From: Ochotona curzoniae
Lineage: Eukaryota; Chordata; Mammalia; Lagomorpha; Ochotonidae
Direction of reading: 5' to 3'
Assembly (NCBI RefSeq): GCF_017591425.1
Contig: NW_024465369.1
Span: forward strand, 23,559,501 to 23,623,500
Length of the DNA: 64,000 bases
Shown here: positions 1 through 11,250 of the stretch, in pieces
Numbering within the stretch: position 1 is the first letter of the stretch
Layout: each line of letters begins with the position of its first letter
Made by a program: the position numbers and the translations under genes
The notes under the pieces: model-generated
Seen by the model: only the letters and a program-made list of their open reading frames with translations
Database searches by the model: none
Told to the model about the DNA's origin: nothing

Positions 1-386
1 TAGTATCAAAGCAGTGGTTCAAGGCCTTGCTGCTCTTCTTCTGATTCAAGATCCTTCTGATGTTCCTAGGAAAGCATCAGAATATGGTCCAATGGATCCC
101 TGCCACCTATGTGGGAAGCTGAAATGGATTTCGTGGCTCCTGATACGGGCCTGGCCTAGACCTGGGCAGCCCTTACAGATAATCAGCAAGTATTCTATTA
201 TCAAATATCTCTGCCTACAAGAGTAACAGACCTTTGAGTACAAATTCATAAATCAACCAGATGTTTTGGAGCTTTAGTTTATGGACCATTTGGGGAGTGA
301 ACCAGTGGATAGAAGTTCTCTCTTTTGCCCTGTGTCTTTCCTTCTTTGACATTCCGCCTTTCAAATAAATAAATCTTTAAATAAAA
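1..386 (+). mobile_element. C-SINE, cut by window edge and by an internal insertion
   Basis: The internal C-SINE body (TGCCACCTATGTGGGAAGC, then the GGCTCC and GGCCTGGCC stretch) occupies roughly 1-172. The 3' part (CCATTTGGGGAGTGAACCAG to the AAATAAATAAATCTTTAAA tail) occupies 280-386. About 107 bp of unrelated sequence separates the halves. Orientation is antisense to RBMS1. Confidence 0.85.
173..279. repeat. Unidentified repeat copy 1, inserted in a C-SINE
   Basis: The segment beginning CTTACAGATAATCAGCA and containing GAGTAACAGACC and ACAAATTCATAAATCAAC breaks the SINE at 1-386. A related copy starts at 1001 in the same orientation. No family name could be assigned. Confidence 0.6.
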
Positions 387-504
387 GTGTATAGCTAATG
401 TAATAGCTAATGTGGATAGCTAATGGCTGAAATAGGGTAGGTAGAAAAGACAGTTCTGAAATTTTACTTCCCATTTTGGAAATACAGCATTAACAGATTT
501 TTCT

Positions 505-805
505 GTTTTAAGGTTTGTTTATTTTAGGAGGAGGGAGACAGGGAAGGAGTCAGTGAGTGAGCGAGCACGCTGGCATCTACTGGTTCACTTCCCAGATTCC
601 CTTAAAAACAGGGAATAGAGCCAGACTGAACTTGTTACCTGGAACTCCGTCTGACTTGCCCATATGAGTAATGGGGCCTTAAGGACTAGAGCCACATCAT
701 TTGCTACCTCTCACAGTGCACATTAGCAGGACGCTGGATCAGGAGCAGAGCCAGGACTCAAATCTGATCATACAGGCATCTGAACTGGCATCTTAACCAC
801 TATAC
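505..805 (-). mobile_element. C-SINE
   Basis: The reverse complement runs from the A-rich tail (TTTAAGGTTTGTTTATTTTA) to the 5' end near 805. The tRNA-like B box reads GATTTGAGTCC on the minus strand, with the complement near 754-764. The copy is old and diverged. Confidence 0.85.
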
Positions 806-1000
806 CAAAGGCTCTCTGCAGAAATAAGCAGTTTTGTTGGCATGTCAAGAAGGCCAGGAAAGATTGGGATGCAAATTATAGAGCAGAGCCATCCATCAAA
901 GAGTCCCGAGAACAGCAAAGGGACGGCGGGGACATAGTAGCTACCACCTTCCACAACTTGTAGTCCTTGCAGTAAGACTGAAGAATGGGTGAGAGGCAAG

Positions 1001-1101
1001 CTTTACAGATAATCAGCATTTAGTATGGTTCCACAAACCACCACCAGTGCTTACAGAGGTAACAGATTTCTGAGCACAAATTCATAGAGCAACAGATGAT
1101 C
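1001..1101. repeat. Unidentified repeat copy 2
   Basis: This matches the segment at 173-279: CTTTACAGATAATCAGCA, then AGAGGTAACAGATTTCTGAG, then CACAAATTCATAGAGCAAC. The copies share order and orientation but have diverged in the middle. No C-SINE sequence flanks this copy directly. Confidence 0.6.
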
Positions 1102-2350
1102 ATCACTCCTCGCTCCTACATGCAGCTTAATTTGGGTAAACAATCACCTTAAAGAAGGACATTCAGGAACTGAGAGAGAAGACAGAAGGCAAGCCCTAGA
1201 ATTTAATGGAAAAAAAAAAAAGAAACACAACAACAACAACAACAAATGTGACCATGAAGATTTTGTGAATTCCATCTACCCTGAAAGTAACAGGGCTCAC
1301 GCTACAGCCCTTGCTACTAAGAATGTAATATTCTGTGCTAAGGATGCTTAATCCACTGCAGAGGAAGCCCTGACAGGATAAAGAATAATTATGAGCCTAT
1401 AGTACGGAACAATTAGGATTTGAACAGAGGATAACAAGTAAAAATTATTTTAGTTGATAATGCTCAGAATCTTTTAAAAATTTCTTACTTTTTACCATAA
1501 CCTCAGATCATTTTTTTCCTGGTTTCATTCACACCCCCTTTCATTTGCTGTAACAAATCAAATTATGCTTTACTTTGCACTGAGCAAATAAAGGTTAATT
1601 TTCTCCTCAGCTCCTGTCACTTCATTCTTCCTAAATTCCTTTTGTTAAGTTACCTTGATTACAAAAGAAACATATGCTTACTGTAGTTAGAAAACACAGT
1701 AAAGTAGTGGAGTTGAAACATTAAAATCACTCGAGGTCCTGGATATGAATATCGGTGCATACATTTAGAGTTTGTCTAATGTATACAGATGTGCTCATGC
1801 ACACACACTTGCGTGTGCAAACACACCTTCTTCTCCTCAAGGGAATGTGTTGCTTTTGGAAATGCCCAGTTACAAGCCCAGGGCAGCAGAGTCCACTCCC
1901 ACCATCACCAACAGATGGCGATCATGGTTGATGAGTTCTAGGAATACGGGTCACTGGAGCTGTAAATCCATTTAAGGCACCATGAGGTCACTTGCAGTAT
2001 TTGATAGATTGAGACATTTTATGAAAATGATCACACCTGGAAAAGCAGTGAGAGTGTTGGAAGTGACAGAAAGCAACATACACACTTCTAAAGAAAACAA
2101 AAATGATGCAGTAAGTTTAAGCCAGGGCTGGCTATTGCTCATGCGTACAGGACGGGTTGTGCTTGCTTTAATAGTGAATGCTCCAGAAGGACACACAGGG
2201 ACTCATGTATCCTGTGGGAGATGGATCTTTGCAAATAAATAAATCAGCAAGAAGGAGGGACAGAGGACTGAAAGAAGAAAAACAAAAACCAAGAAAAAGC
2301 AAAAATAATAACACCTGAAAGCTTATGACCTAGTTAATTGAGAGGAATAA
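1102..2350. other. Unique intronic sequence
   Basis: No gene or recognised transposon is visible. It holds an A12 run near 1210 followed by a short (CAA)6 tract at 1228-1245, and a small CA-rich patch near 1798-1830. ORFs here are short and have no recognisable protein content. Confidence 0.7.
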
Positions 2351-2354
2351 TCAA

Positions 2355-2580
2355 ACTAACAGCTTACATCTCTGCAGCTTTTACTCTGTGCCTGGCACTG
2401 CTGTACATGATTCAGATCCATTATTTTAATCTTCACAAGAACCTTCTCCTTAGCAGGCGGAATGGCATTCCCACTTTGTAGATGAGAAGCTTCAGGGAGC
2501 ACCAGGGGCCTCCTCGAGATCACACAACTACTAAGTAGCAAAGATGGCAGGAAGCTTGCTCCGGAGTTTAAAGGCCAGGC
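2355..2580 (+). repeat. MIR SINE relic
   Basis: The order of the MIR core is visible: CTGTGCCTGGCACTGCTGTACATGA, then TTATTTTAATCTTCACAAGAACC, then ATTCCCACTTTGTAGATGAG, then a GAGATCACACAACTACTAAGTAGC segment. Confidence 0.85.
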
Positions 2581-5500
2581 GTGTTGACAGTTGTAGAAGC
2601 TTGAGTCAATCAGCCCAGATTCTTCCATAAGCTCAAAGTTACTCCCACTTTGAAAGCGCACGGCTCCGTAGGAGTAAAAGACAAGTCTGGGAGACAGCTC
2701 ATTTCTCTAAGACAGAGTCTAACAACATTCTGAAAGAGGTTTCCTGCCTAGGACTGCCTGGAGACTTGACACTGCTCCAGCCAGGACCAACAGAACATTA
2801 TGTGTCAGTGGAGGAGAAGGCACAATGGGCTCTAAAGCTTAAGAGGAAGAGTTCTACTTCATGGAAATGAACTTGAGGACTAGAAGCCAAACCCCTCTTG
2901 TTATTTTAGAGTTGTCAGAAGAAAAACTATATATCTAGACTGCTAATTTACTTTTATTTTTATTATTTATTTATTTATTTTTGTTTTTATTTTTCCAAAT
3001 GGCTTATGAGGAGAAGGGAGTTTCCTAAAATATGCTTTGGCTCTTCTAACAGAATGAAGAGGGGATAGAAGTCTAAAATGCAACTTTTTAGTTAAAGAAG
3101 ACTCCAGGGAAATAAAGCCTAAAATAAAATCACAGAAGGAATGAAACATTTATGTGTTGGTTCTTCAGACTTCCCACTACCTTGAGCAATTTTGCTCACT
3201 CTATTTTTTTTTTCTTTACTCGCTACAGGAAGTGGTAAGCATCTGAAGATGAGTTATGAGACATGTGAAAATTTTAAATGAGACAATATCAAACAGATTT
3301 TTTGAAGCCTACCTTTTGTGATCTGGTGATTTTCAATGTTTCTGTAAACCTCTTACAATACAAAAATATTGGGCGTAAAGAACAAGATGTCATTTCTCTT
3401 CCTTCCCCCACCTTTTTTTTTTTTTTTTTGAGAGGGTGGCACTTAACTCTTTCATTAGATAACTGCTGCTTCCTCTTATGTTATAAAAGAGGTGCGGCTG
3501 TCCGCGGGAATAGACTTCTGGGATCTGCAGACAAGCAAGCTTCGTCTTCTGCAGCTGGAACCAAAGCCGGGGTTTAAAGGGAGAGAACGCCTGGCAAGAC
3601 AAACCATTTCAGGCCTAAAGATCAGAAACAAACAACACCCTGGTACTGCAGGTGAATGGGTAACACACAAGACATGTATAGTTCAGAAAGAACGATTAAC
3701 TCAAATCCATTAACTCACAAGTACTGACAGCCTGTCTATCATATACTTCTTACCATGCAAGGCCTATTACAAATACGTTAGATGCCAAACAAGGGGGGGA
3801 CAAGCTGAGGGCAAAGGACTTTTTAGTATTTTCTTTAATAGCTGAAAATGTGAGGTCTTGTATGATGAAAGCAACATTGCACAAAGGAGGCATAAAGCTA
3901 AAAGGAAGGTGAAATTGAGCAAGGAAGACGTCAGGAGAAACAGAAATGCAGGCCTGTATTATGTGTGAGGAACGGAAGTGAACTCTGAAATGGGTTTTGG
4001 AGGGTGCCAAGCTGAGGCAAGGAGCTGGGAGGAGAACAAAACTGGAGGTTTTTATTACAAAATAAAGAAAGCAAGATTGGGGGAGGATTAATAAAAATCT
4101 TATGCCTAGGATTAGCAGAGAGAGAGAGGTGCCACTTTTTTTTTTTTCCTTTTTTATACCCAAGCAATAACCCGTGATCAAGAACTTAAAATGGAGGGAT
4201 GAGGAGAACCTGGGGCAGAACAGAAGGGTTCTGAGGGGCGGAAGGGGACTGCAGATTCAGAACTTAATTTTGAAATAGCCTGAAATGTGCCATGTGCCAT
4301 CTGAGAAAGCTAATTCATAGTGTCCACGCTATGGAAAGCCAACAGCTTGCTGTGGGGAGTTGGAAGACAGAGAAAGGCATCCAGAGAATTCTCTTTTCTG
4401 GGCTGTCTTGCAAAAGCCAGCATTTGCAGCAGACCTACAGGCCAGCGGGGATTTAGCAGATGCCTGGAGCCGCTCTGTGGGCTCTCACCCTGGCTGGCGG
4501 GGCTGCCTCGCAGCTCCCAGGCTGCCAGTTGCCAGGTCCTTGCAGGTACATAATATGCTTTTCAAGAAAAAAAAAATCTATGTATCTACCTCCCTGATGT
4601 TTCACAACACTGAAATGTTAAGGCAAATACATCCTCTTTCACTGTGCCAATGAAACTGGTGATTTTTACATCCAGGTTTTTGGAACTAATAACTTTCTTC
4701 AATAAATGTAAAGCCATTCCTGTCCTTCAGCCTATCAATGCTCCTGGGTGGAAACTGGGGAATTCACCACATATGCTAGACAACGGGAACAACTGATACT
4801 GTTTGTTACTTATAAACCTGGAACCAAAACATGAATTTAGAAGGAACGCTAAGACAACGTCACTAAAATGGCCAAGATGCATTTTTTGCCACATCCCATG
4901 AAAAAATAAATTCAATAAAAAGCACCCTCTAAAGCACTTGGTTTATTACACAGAGTTGCTATTATAGTTTAGTTTCAAGATTACTATGATCTGCAATCAA
5001 GGTAAAGTAGCTTTAGACTATTTTATAGTCTTCTAAGAGCACATAGCACACAAAAGGTCATTTACATTATCTTATGACAATATTTTTGCCATGTGTTTGA
5101 ACTGAAGCACTTAAGGACCCAAAGATGGCAGAACCCACCTTACAGCTTCCAAGTACTAATAAGTCAGAGGAAAACAATACATGAAAAGGAAACCCAGCGT
5201 TTTGCAAGTCAAATGTGTATTATCTATCATAAAAATGAATCCCCCAAAGTCTCACTGATTTATGTCCAGCTTTTTAAAACAAAAGTGATTTGATTATACA
5301 AAGTGGACTTCTATTTCTGAATTGAATTTATGAGCCAATTATGAAAACTTCTTTAACTCCCCACACCAACACTACCCCTCCCTGCCCCGCCCCCCAACTT
5401 GAAATGTATTCCTTTGGCTTGATATTCTCATTTTCTTCTTCAGTTAGTACCTGGCTTTTACTGTGTCATAAGGAAGACAACATTACAATGGACGGAAGAT

Positions 5501-7201
5501 AGGATTGCAAAGCAAGTGAGGCCTGTCCTCAGGTGCTGGGAGACCCAGTGAGTGTTCTGGTTGCTGATGTAGCTGCTGGGCTGCAGGATCCAGCACTACA
5601 TGGAAACTGGTCTGACAGCAGCTCCTTCACAGGGCTCTTGTTTAGGGACCAGCACAAAGCTTGAGGCATAATAGATATTCAGTAACTAAAATGTTATGCT
5701 ATTCTCTTTGTGGCCATGATACTGGGTAGCTTAATTCCAGTCACTCTAGACACTAATGCAGGCCACCTTCTTACCTTCACACCAAGGCAGTCTCAGGATG
5801 CAAAATGTTGAGAAAGGGCAGGCATCCCACTTTGCCATTTTCTTTGCAGGGCCTTTTGCATTCTGTGACCACTCAACACATAACCATTCAAGGAATCAAC
5901 ATGATTTCCTTCCCTTAAGGTAGAGGCATTAGCAGTGATAGAAATACTGCATCTTTCCCTGGAAGCTGGGCATGGTCTTGCCTTTTACCTCAAGTTACAA
6001 AAACACAGGAAGCCAGGTAATTCAGGAGTTTCAGATAGAATTAAAAAGTAATAGCAAAAGGAAAACTGAAGATGCTGGGAGGGAAGAATCCATAAAATTC
6101 ACAAGAATTTTTGCCCCCTAAATTGGTTCTCAAGTATCTATAAACTGGTGGCTTCTTTTCACATTAAAACTAGAAATCTTCCCCACTCAGGCACACACAC
6201 ATGTGAGCACACACACAGCACCTGCCACCCTACTCCCCAACCAAAGAACTGAGCCAGAATGTGCAGCAACTAACTGCATTGAACCCCAACAACTGACTGC
6301 ATTAAACCCCGGCACTGAAAGCCATTAAGTGACTGCTTCATTCAAAACAAGAACGGCGTGACAGAGAGTAAAAGTAAACATGCTCTTTGAAGCAAAATGG
6401 AATTATCTGAAACGATTAAAAACAGAGCGTGCAAAATTAGCTAGAAATTTCCCTCCATCCTGACACCATGTGAATAGGATTCATACTGAACATTTCTCAG
6501 CCTCAACACTCCCTCTGGCTTCCAGCCAAAACACAGCCCGATGTATTGATTTACAAATGCAATTCCTCCCTTTCTCAAGTAATAAATCCTAGCTGCCCTC
6601 TGACCTTGAAAAGCCAGTCTGGCAAAACAGACTGACAAGCAAAATGATATCTTTTTTTATCCACTTCACCTCTAAGAAATTAGGGGATATGATATGAATG
6701 AATCACTGGACGACACAGTGGGGTTGGATAAGCAAGGCGATGCTCGCGTAGCCAGCCTGCAGAGGTGATGTTTCTATTAAGCTCAAAGGTCACTAGTGAC
6801 AGTGGCTACAGCTCTAAGGGCAGGTCTGATGGAAAAGGATGAATAAGGTTCCTGCATTGATTTCTTCTCCGACTGCCTCTGAACTGTTCTGTCTTTAGAT
6901 ACTGTAGATAAAGACACACATTTACTCTCAAGGCAGAATAAATAATGCAGCACTAAAATTTCAGCCTTCAAACTTAAGAAAATCAGGCAGGAATCGTCTT
7001 TGTACTTGAAAGAAGAAAGGAGAACTAAAAGCTGTAAAAATAGTGTCAGTTTCACACAATTACCATATCCCAAACAAAGGTTATAAGCTAGACTCTCAAC
7101 AGAACTCAACTCCACAGGATTTTCCATATGTTTTCAGCCTCTATTTTGCAAGTGAGCGAGCTGTGGATAGAGATCAAAGTCAAAAGAGCTCTCTTCACCA
7201 G
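2581..7201. other. Mostly unique intronic sequence, C-SINE free
   Basis: About 4.6 kb with no C-SINE and no coding content. A T17 run sits at 3413-3429, a possible MIR tail near 5640-5690 (CACAAAGCTTGAGGCATAATAG) and a short CA/TG-rich patch at 6188-6222. ORFs of 100-143 codons here match no protein I recognise. Confidence 0.65.
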
Positions 7202-7332
7202 CTTTTCTTCCTTTCTTCCTTTCTTCCTTTCTTTCTCTCTTTCTTCCTTTCTTTCTCTCTTTCTTCCTTTCTTTCTCTCTTTCTCTTTCTCTTCTTCTCT
7301 CTTTCTCTCTTTCTCTCTTTCTCTCTCTTCTC

Positions 7333-7391
<59 letters not shown>

Positions 7392-7411
7392 CTCTCTCTC
7401 TCTCTTTTTTT
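7202..7411 (+). repeat. 210-nt uninterrupted polypyrimidine tract
   Basis: Every base is C or T: mixed CTTC/CTTT/CT units first, then a purer (TTTC)n block at about 7336-7390, then (CT)n and T7. It abuts the A-rich tail of the minus-strand C-SINE at 7412 and probably expanded from it. The RBMS1 transcript carries the GA-rich strand. Confidence 0.97.
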
Positions 7412-7652
7412 GTTGGAAGGTAGGGAGAGAGAGAGAATCTGAAAGGCTTGCAACAGCCAAGACTGAGTCAAGAACTCAATCCAAATCTGCCACACAGATG
7501 GCGGTGACCCAGATACCAGAGCCGCAGCCTGCTGCCTCACAGGGTGCATGACAGCAGGAAGTGGGAATCAGAAACAGAGCTTGGATTGGAACCCAGGGTT
7601 TCAACATGGGGTGTGAGCATCTCACTCAATGTCCTATCACACCAAATGCCTG
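7412..7652 (-). mobile_element. C-SINE with expanded tail
   Basis: Reverse-complement C-SINE features are present, with a B box GGTTCCAATCC on the minus strand (complement at 7583-7593). Its tail side merges into the pyrimidine tract at 7202-7411. Confidence 0.85.
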
Positions 7653-7667
7653 ACCTAAGGGCTTCTG

Positions 7668-7965
7668 CTTTAAAAAAATAATAATGACTTTGAAAGGAAG
7701 ACTGACACAGCAATAGTGAGAAAGCAGCAGATATTCCATTTACTGGTTTACCGTCTAAATGCCTGCAACAGCTGAAGCCGGGCCAGGCTAAAGCCAGGGG
7801 CCATGAACTCCAATTAGGGCTCCTACTTGGGTGGCAGGGACTCAAGTATTATCTGCTCCAATCCTTTCTCCACCTCTCTGCCAGACATATCAGCACAGAT
7901 CCAGATCAGAAACTGATTTGAGGAGCCTGGAAGGGGCACTTGGACACATGCTACAGGCACCTCAA
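7668..7965 (-). mobile_element. C-SINE, degenerate
   Basis: TGACTTTGAAAGGAAG, CAACAGCTGAAGCCGGGCCAGG and CTACTTGGGTGGCAGGGACTC follow the C-SINE order on the minus strand. The promoter boxes have decayed. It lies head-to-tail behind the copy at 7412-7652. Confidence 0.75.
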
Positions 7966-9395
7966 GCAAGAGTTTATTCTACTGCATTACAATGCTCACC
8001 CCTGCCCCAAAGAGCTTCTTATGTCATAACCCAATCAGTAAGAATTTTCCCATCTTGACTGTTTCAAGAAATCCTGCTTTATAAGAGATATGTTAAATGA
8101 ATGGTCAAATGCCATTCAGACTATTTAAGAGAATAAAAAGAGTTTATTTCCAGATTGTCCAGGCAGGCAAAGCAAATACAGATCTGAATTAAAATTTAGG
8201 ACTGCACTGGAAACTACAAGGTTAGAGAGCCTTGTGAAAGGAACAGGAATGGCATGATCCTTAAGAGCATGTTAACGTCACTGAGGCAAGCAGTCAAGCA
8301 CGCAGCCCTTTGAGGAATCCACGCTGAGAAGAGGAGGTCTTGGGATTTCAGTTAAAACTCCTTCCTATGTCTTTGAAACTGTGTGATCTCTTTGCACCTT
8401 CAAGGACTGCAAAGTATGGCCAACACATAGCTGGACTGGGCACTGCTGATGCAGAAGCCGAGCACACTGCTGGTGCACAGCCTAGAAAAGGAAAAGCACA
8501 GGAGGTAAGGGGTGCACAGATCCCTGTAACTCGCTGAGTGATGAAGGAGGACAGGAAGGTACTCCCTAAGTGGGGAGAGGCTCAAGAAACAGGCACGGAT
8601 GTGTACATTCTCTGACTATGCAGTGAAGGAGTCTAATGCCTTGGTTGCCCAGGGGGTCAAAAGGGAGTTGTCATCTATTCCACCTGCTGATGGAAGCCTT
8701 AGGAAAACAAATCACTAAGCAATGGAATAACAAAAACAAAAAGACAAAACACCCACTCTTCATTCTATTTTGGGGGTGGTGAGGAAGACAGAGCTGGCTG
8801 GAAAATACTATACAGTGTATTTTGATTTGAGCCATATCAAAAATCTAATCCATGAGGATTAGATGAAGCAAATTCGCAAAACAAAATTAGATTTGGATGA
8901 GTGTGTAACTGGCTGAGCCAGTGATTAAGCTCAAGAGTGCTGGTCAGTGACCGCGATCATCCTGTGGCCCTCTGGGGATATATCACTGGGCTCTGCTCAC
9001 AGCCAGCATTTTGGAAAGCATGACAGAGTAAACTCAGGTAACTGGTAGAACATTTATCAAATATATGTATGTTCCAGAGCTAGGTGGTGAATGTAAGATG
9101 CCAGAATACTCTAAGATGCTTCAACAAGCTAGAGTGAATACTTGGCTTATGCCAAGAGAAAAAATATTTAACAGGGAAAAGTAGTCTCATTTAGAATTTC
9201 CAAAGGGGGAAAAAAATCAACTGTACAAGCTAAGAAAAAGTCTTGGTTTGTGCATGAGAAACATCTGGATTTCTGGATTAAATGCAACTTCAGGTTCTCT
9301 GAATAACTACAACTTAGGTTGCACCGAGAAAAGTGCACGGCACTTACGTATATGCTTGTGTGCCTTTTTGCTTGCCATTCTCCAACATTCATTGC
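7966..9395. other. Unique intronic sequence
   Basis: No gene found. A weak C-SINE-like trace (CTGGCTGAGCCAGTGATTAAG near 8910) is too diverged to call. Confidence 0.6.
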
Positions 9396-9822
9396 TATGT
9401 GATGAACAATAGCCCATCCCTTAAAACATGCTCAAGCCTTAAGTCCCAAGACCTCTGAATGTGAACTGATTCGGGAAAAGGACTTTGCAGGTGTAATCAC
9501 ATTAAGATGTTTCTCTTGAGAGAGGCCCTAACTTACTGTGACTGGTGCCATTCAAAGGGGAATCTCGGAAAAAGATATACAGAGAGAAGGCCATGTGGAA
9601 ACTGGGGCAAGAGATGAGAAGGATACAGCTGTAAGCCAGGACTAATAAAAACTGCCTGCCAGCCAGCCAGCCAGCCAGCCAGCAGGACTAGCAGGGGGAA
9701 AGAGGGCATTCTCCCCTTTAGGAGTTACAGAGGCCCTGCTCAACCTTAGTTTTGGATCTGCAGAATACTGACAGAATAATTATTGGTTGTAAGCTACTCA
9801 GTTTGAGCTACCTTGTTATGGA
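9396..9822 (+). mobile_element. MaLR-like LTR relic (MLT1 type)
   Basis: The order resembles ancient MLT1-like solo LTRs: CCTCTGAATGTGAACTG, GGACTTTGCAGGTGTAATCAC, ATTAAGATG, GAAGGCCATGTGGAAACTGG, GGATACAGCTGTAAGCCAGG, and a terminal GTAAGCTACTCAGTTTGAGCTACCTTGTTATGG-like end. A (CAGC)n patch at about 9658-9684 sits inside it. The subfamily assignment is from memory. Confidence 0.6.
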
Positions 9823-9824
9823 AG

Positions 9825-10146
9825 TCTTTTTTAAAATTTATTTTGATTGGGAAGGCAAATCAGATTTATGGAAAGGAGAGGTAGAGAGCAAGATCTTCTG
9901 ACTGCTGGTTCAGTTCCCGAAGAACTGCAACAGCTAGAGCTGAGCTGATCCAAAGCTAGGAGCTTCTTTCATATCTCCCACATGAGTGCAAGATCCCAAG
10001 GCTTTGGGCCATCCTCGACTGCTTTCCCAGGCCATAAGCAGGGAGCTGGATGGAAAGTAGAGCAACTGGGACATGAACTGGCACCCATATGGAATCATAC
10101 CTCTTGCAATGTGAGGATTTAGCCATTGAGCCATCATGTTGGGCCC
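9825..10146 (-). mobile_element. C-SINE
   Basis: Full-length on the minus strand, from the tail (AAATTTATTTTGATTGG) through CTGCTGGTTCAGTTCCC, CAAGGCTTTGGGCCATCCTC and GAACTGGCACCCATATGG to the 5' end GGGCCC near 10141-10146. Confidence 0.92.
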
Positions 10147-10957
10147 TTGGAAGTCTTCCTTTGATAAATCTTTCTTTCTATATATTCCTACATAGCTCCC
10201 TGTGCCTGCCCTGTTCCATCTTAATTCCCCGCCCTTTATGACATTGTTTCACTGGGGGAAATTAATGCTGTTCTGCAAGACTCAGTTTAATAGCTTTTCC
10301 AGCAGTAAGCCTTTCTGACCTTGGGTGGCTAGGCTAAGTGCTGTCCCTGCTCAGTGCCCACGACAGTCTCGGGGTACAGCAGCTGCTGCAGTGCTCAACA
10401 CAGAGCTGAGCTGTCTACACTCTGGCCTGGTTGCTGTCACCATTAGGGCTGTGCCCTTGGGTGGCTTCCCCAGCCTGTGTGACAACCTCCACACAGTGCC
10501 TGATAAACACCCGAAATTGAGAAAGGAGCACAGAACAAAGTAACAATCACCTGCTTTACCAAGTACTCTCAACACTGAATGCAATTATTGAGATTATTAA
10601 CTTAGTCTTCTGAGTCTTTCAGCAGTAGTAAGCACCACAATCAAAGGTCTAGAAATCATACTGTGTGAAGCAGGAAGAGCTAAAGGTCTTGCCAAAAATC
10701 CCCTGGGAAAGGAAAGCCTATCTAAGGAAGGCTTTCCTGAAATCCACAGTGCTGTGCTCCTGGCTACAGCTGGTTTTCAAGCAGCGATAGGGGGAGCACC
10801 TGGGTGCTCAGGGTGAGCTTGCAGAGCAGGGCTATATAGGAAGCAGGTTGGCTGGAGGTGGTCTCCAGTGTGTCCATAAAAGAGAAACAAGTGCAGAGGC
10901 TCCGTCAAGAGCTTAAATGTCTCCTGAGAGGATGTGATTCTGATGTTCTTGTTTTTA

Positions 10958-11250
10958 AATTTAAGCTGACTTATTTACTTGAAAGGCAAAGTGAAAGAAA
11001 TTGGTCTTCCATCCACTAATTCATCTCAGCACTAGGCTAGGTGGAAAACAGGAGACGGAAATACTTGCCTGATCTCCCAAATAGGTGGCAGGGGCACAAG
11101 CACCTGTGCCATCGTCTGCTACCTTCCTGGGCACAGTAAGCAGGAAACTGGATGAGAAATTGTGCATCTAGGATTTAACCCAGTTCGCTAACTCAGGATG
11201 GCCATGTGCCCAGTGGTGGCTCAACCAACTGCACCACAATACCATCCCCT
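10958..11250 (-). mobile_element. C-SINE
   Basis: The tail (TTATTTACTTGAAAGGCAAAG), CTCCCAAATAGGTGGCAGGG, TCGTCTGCTACCTTCCTGGG and a diverged promoter end (ACTGCACCACAATACC) are in order on the minus strand. Confidence 0.88.

Noticed and set aside
7043..7549. Ser/Phe/Leu-rich and Lys/Arg/Glu-rich open frames on both strands
   Set aside because: They are translations of the pyrimidine/purine microsatellite, which lacks stops in several frames.
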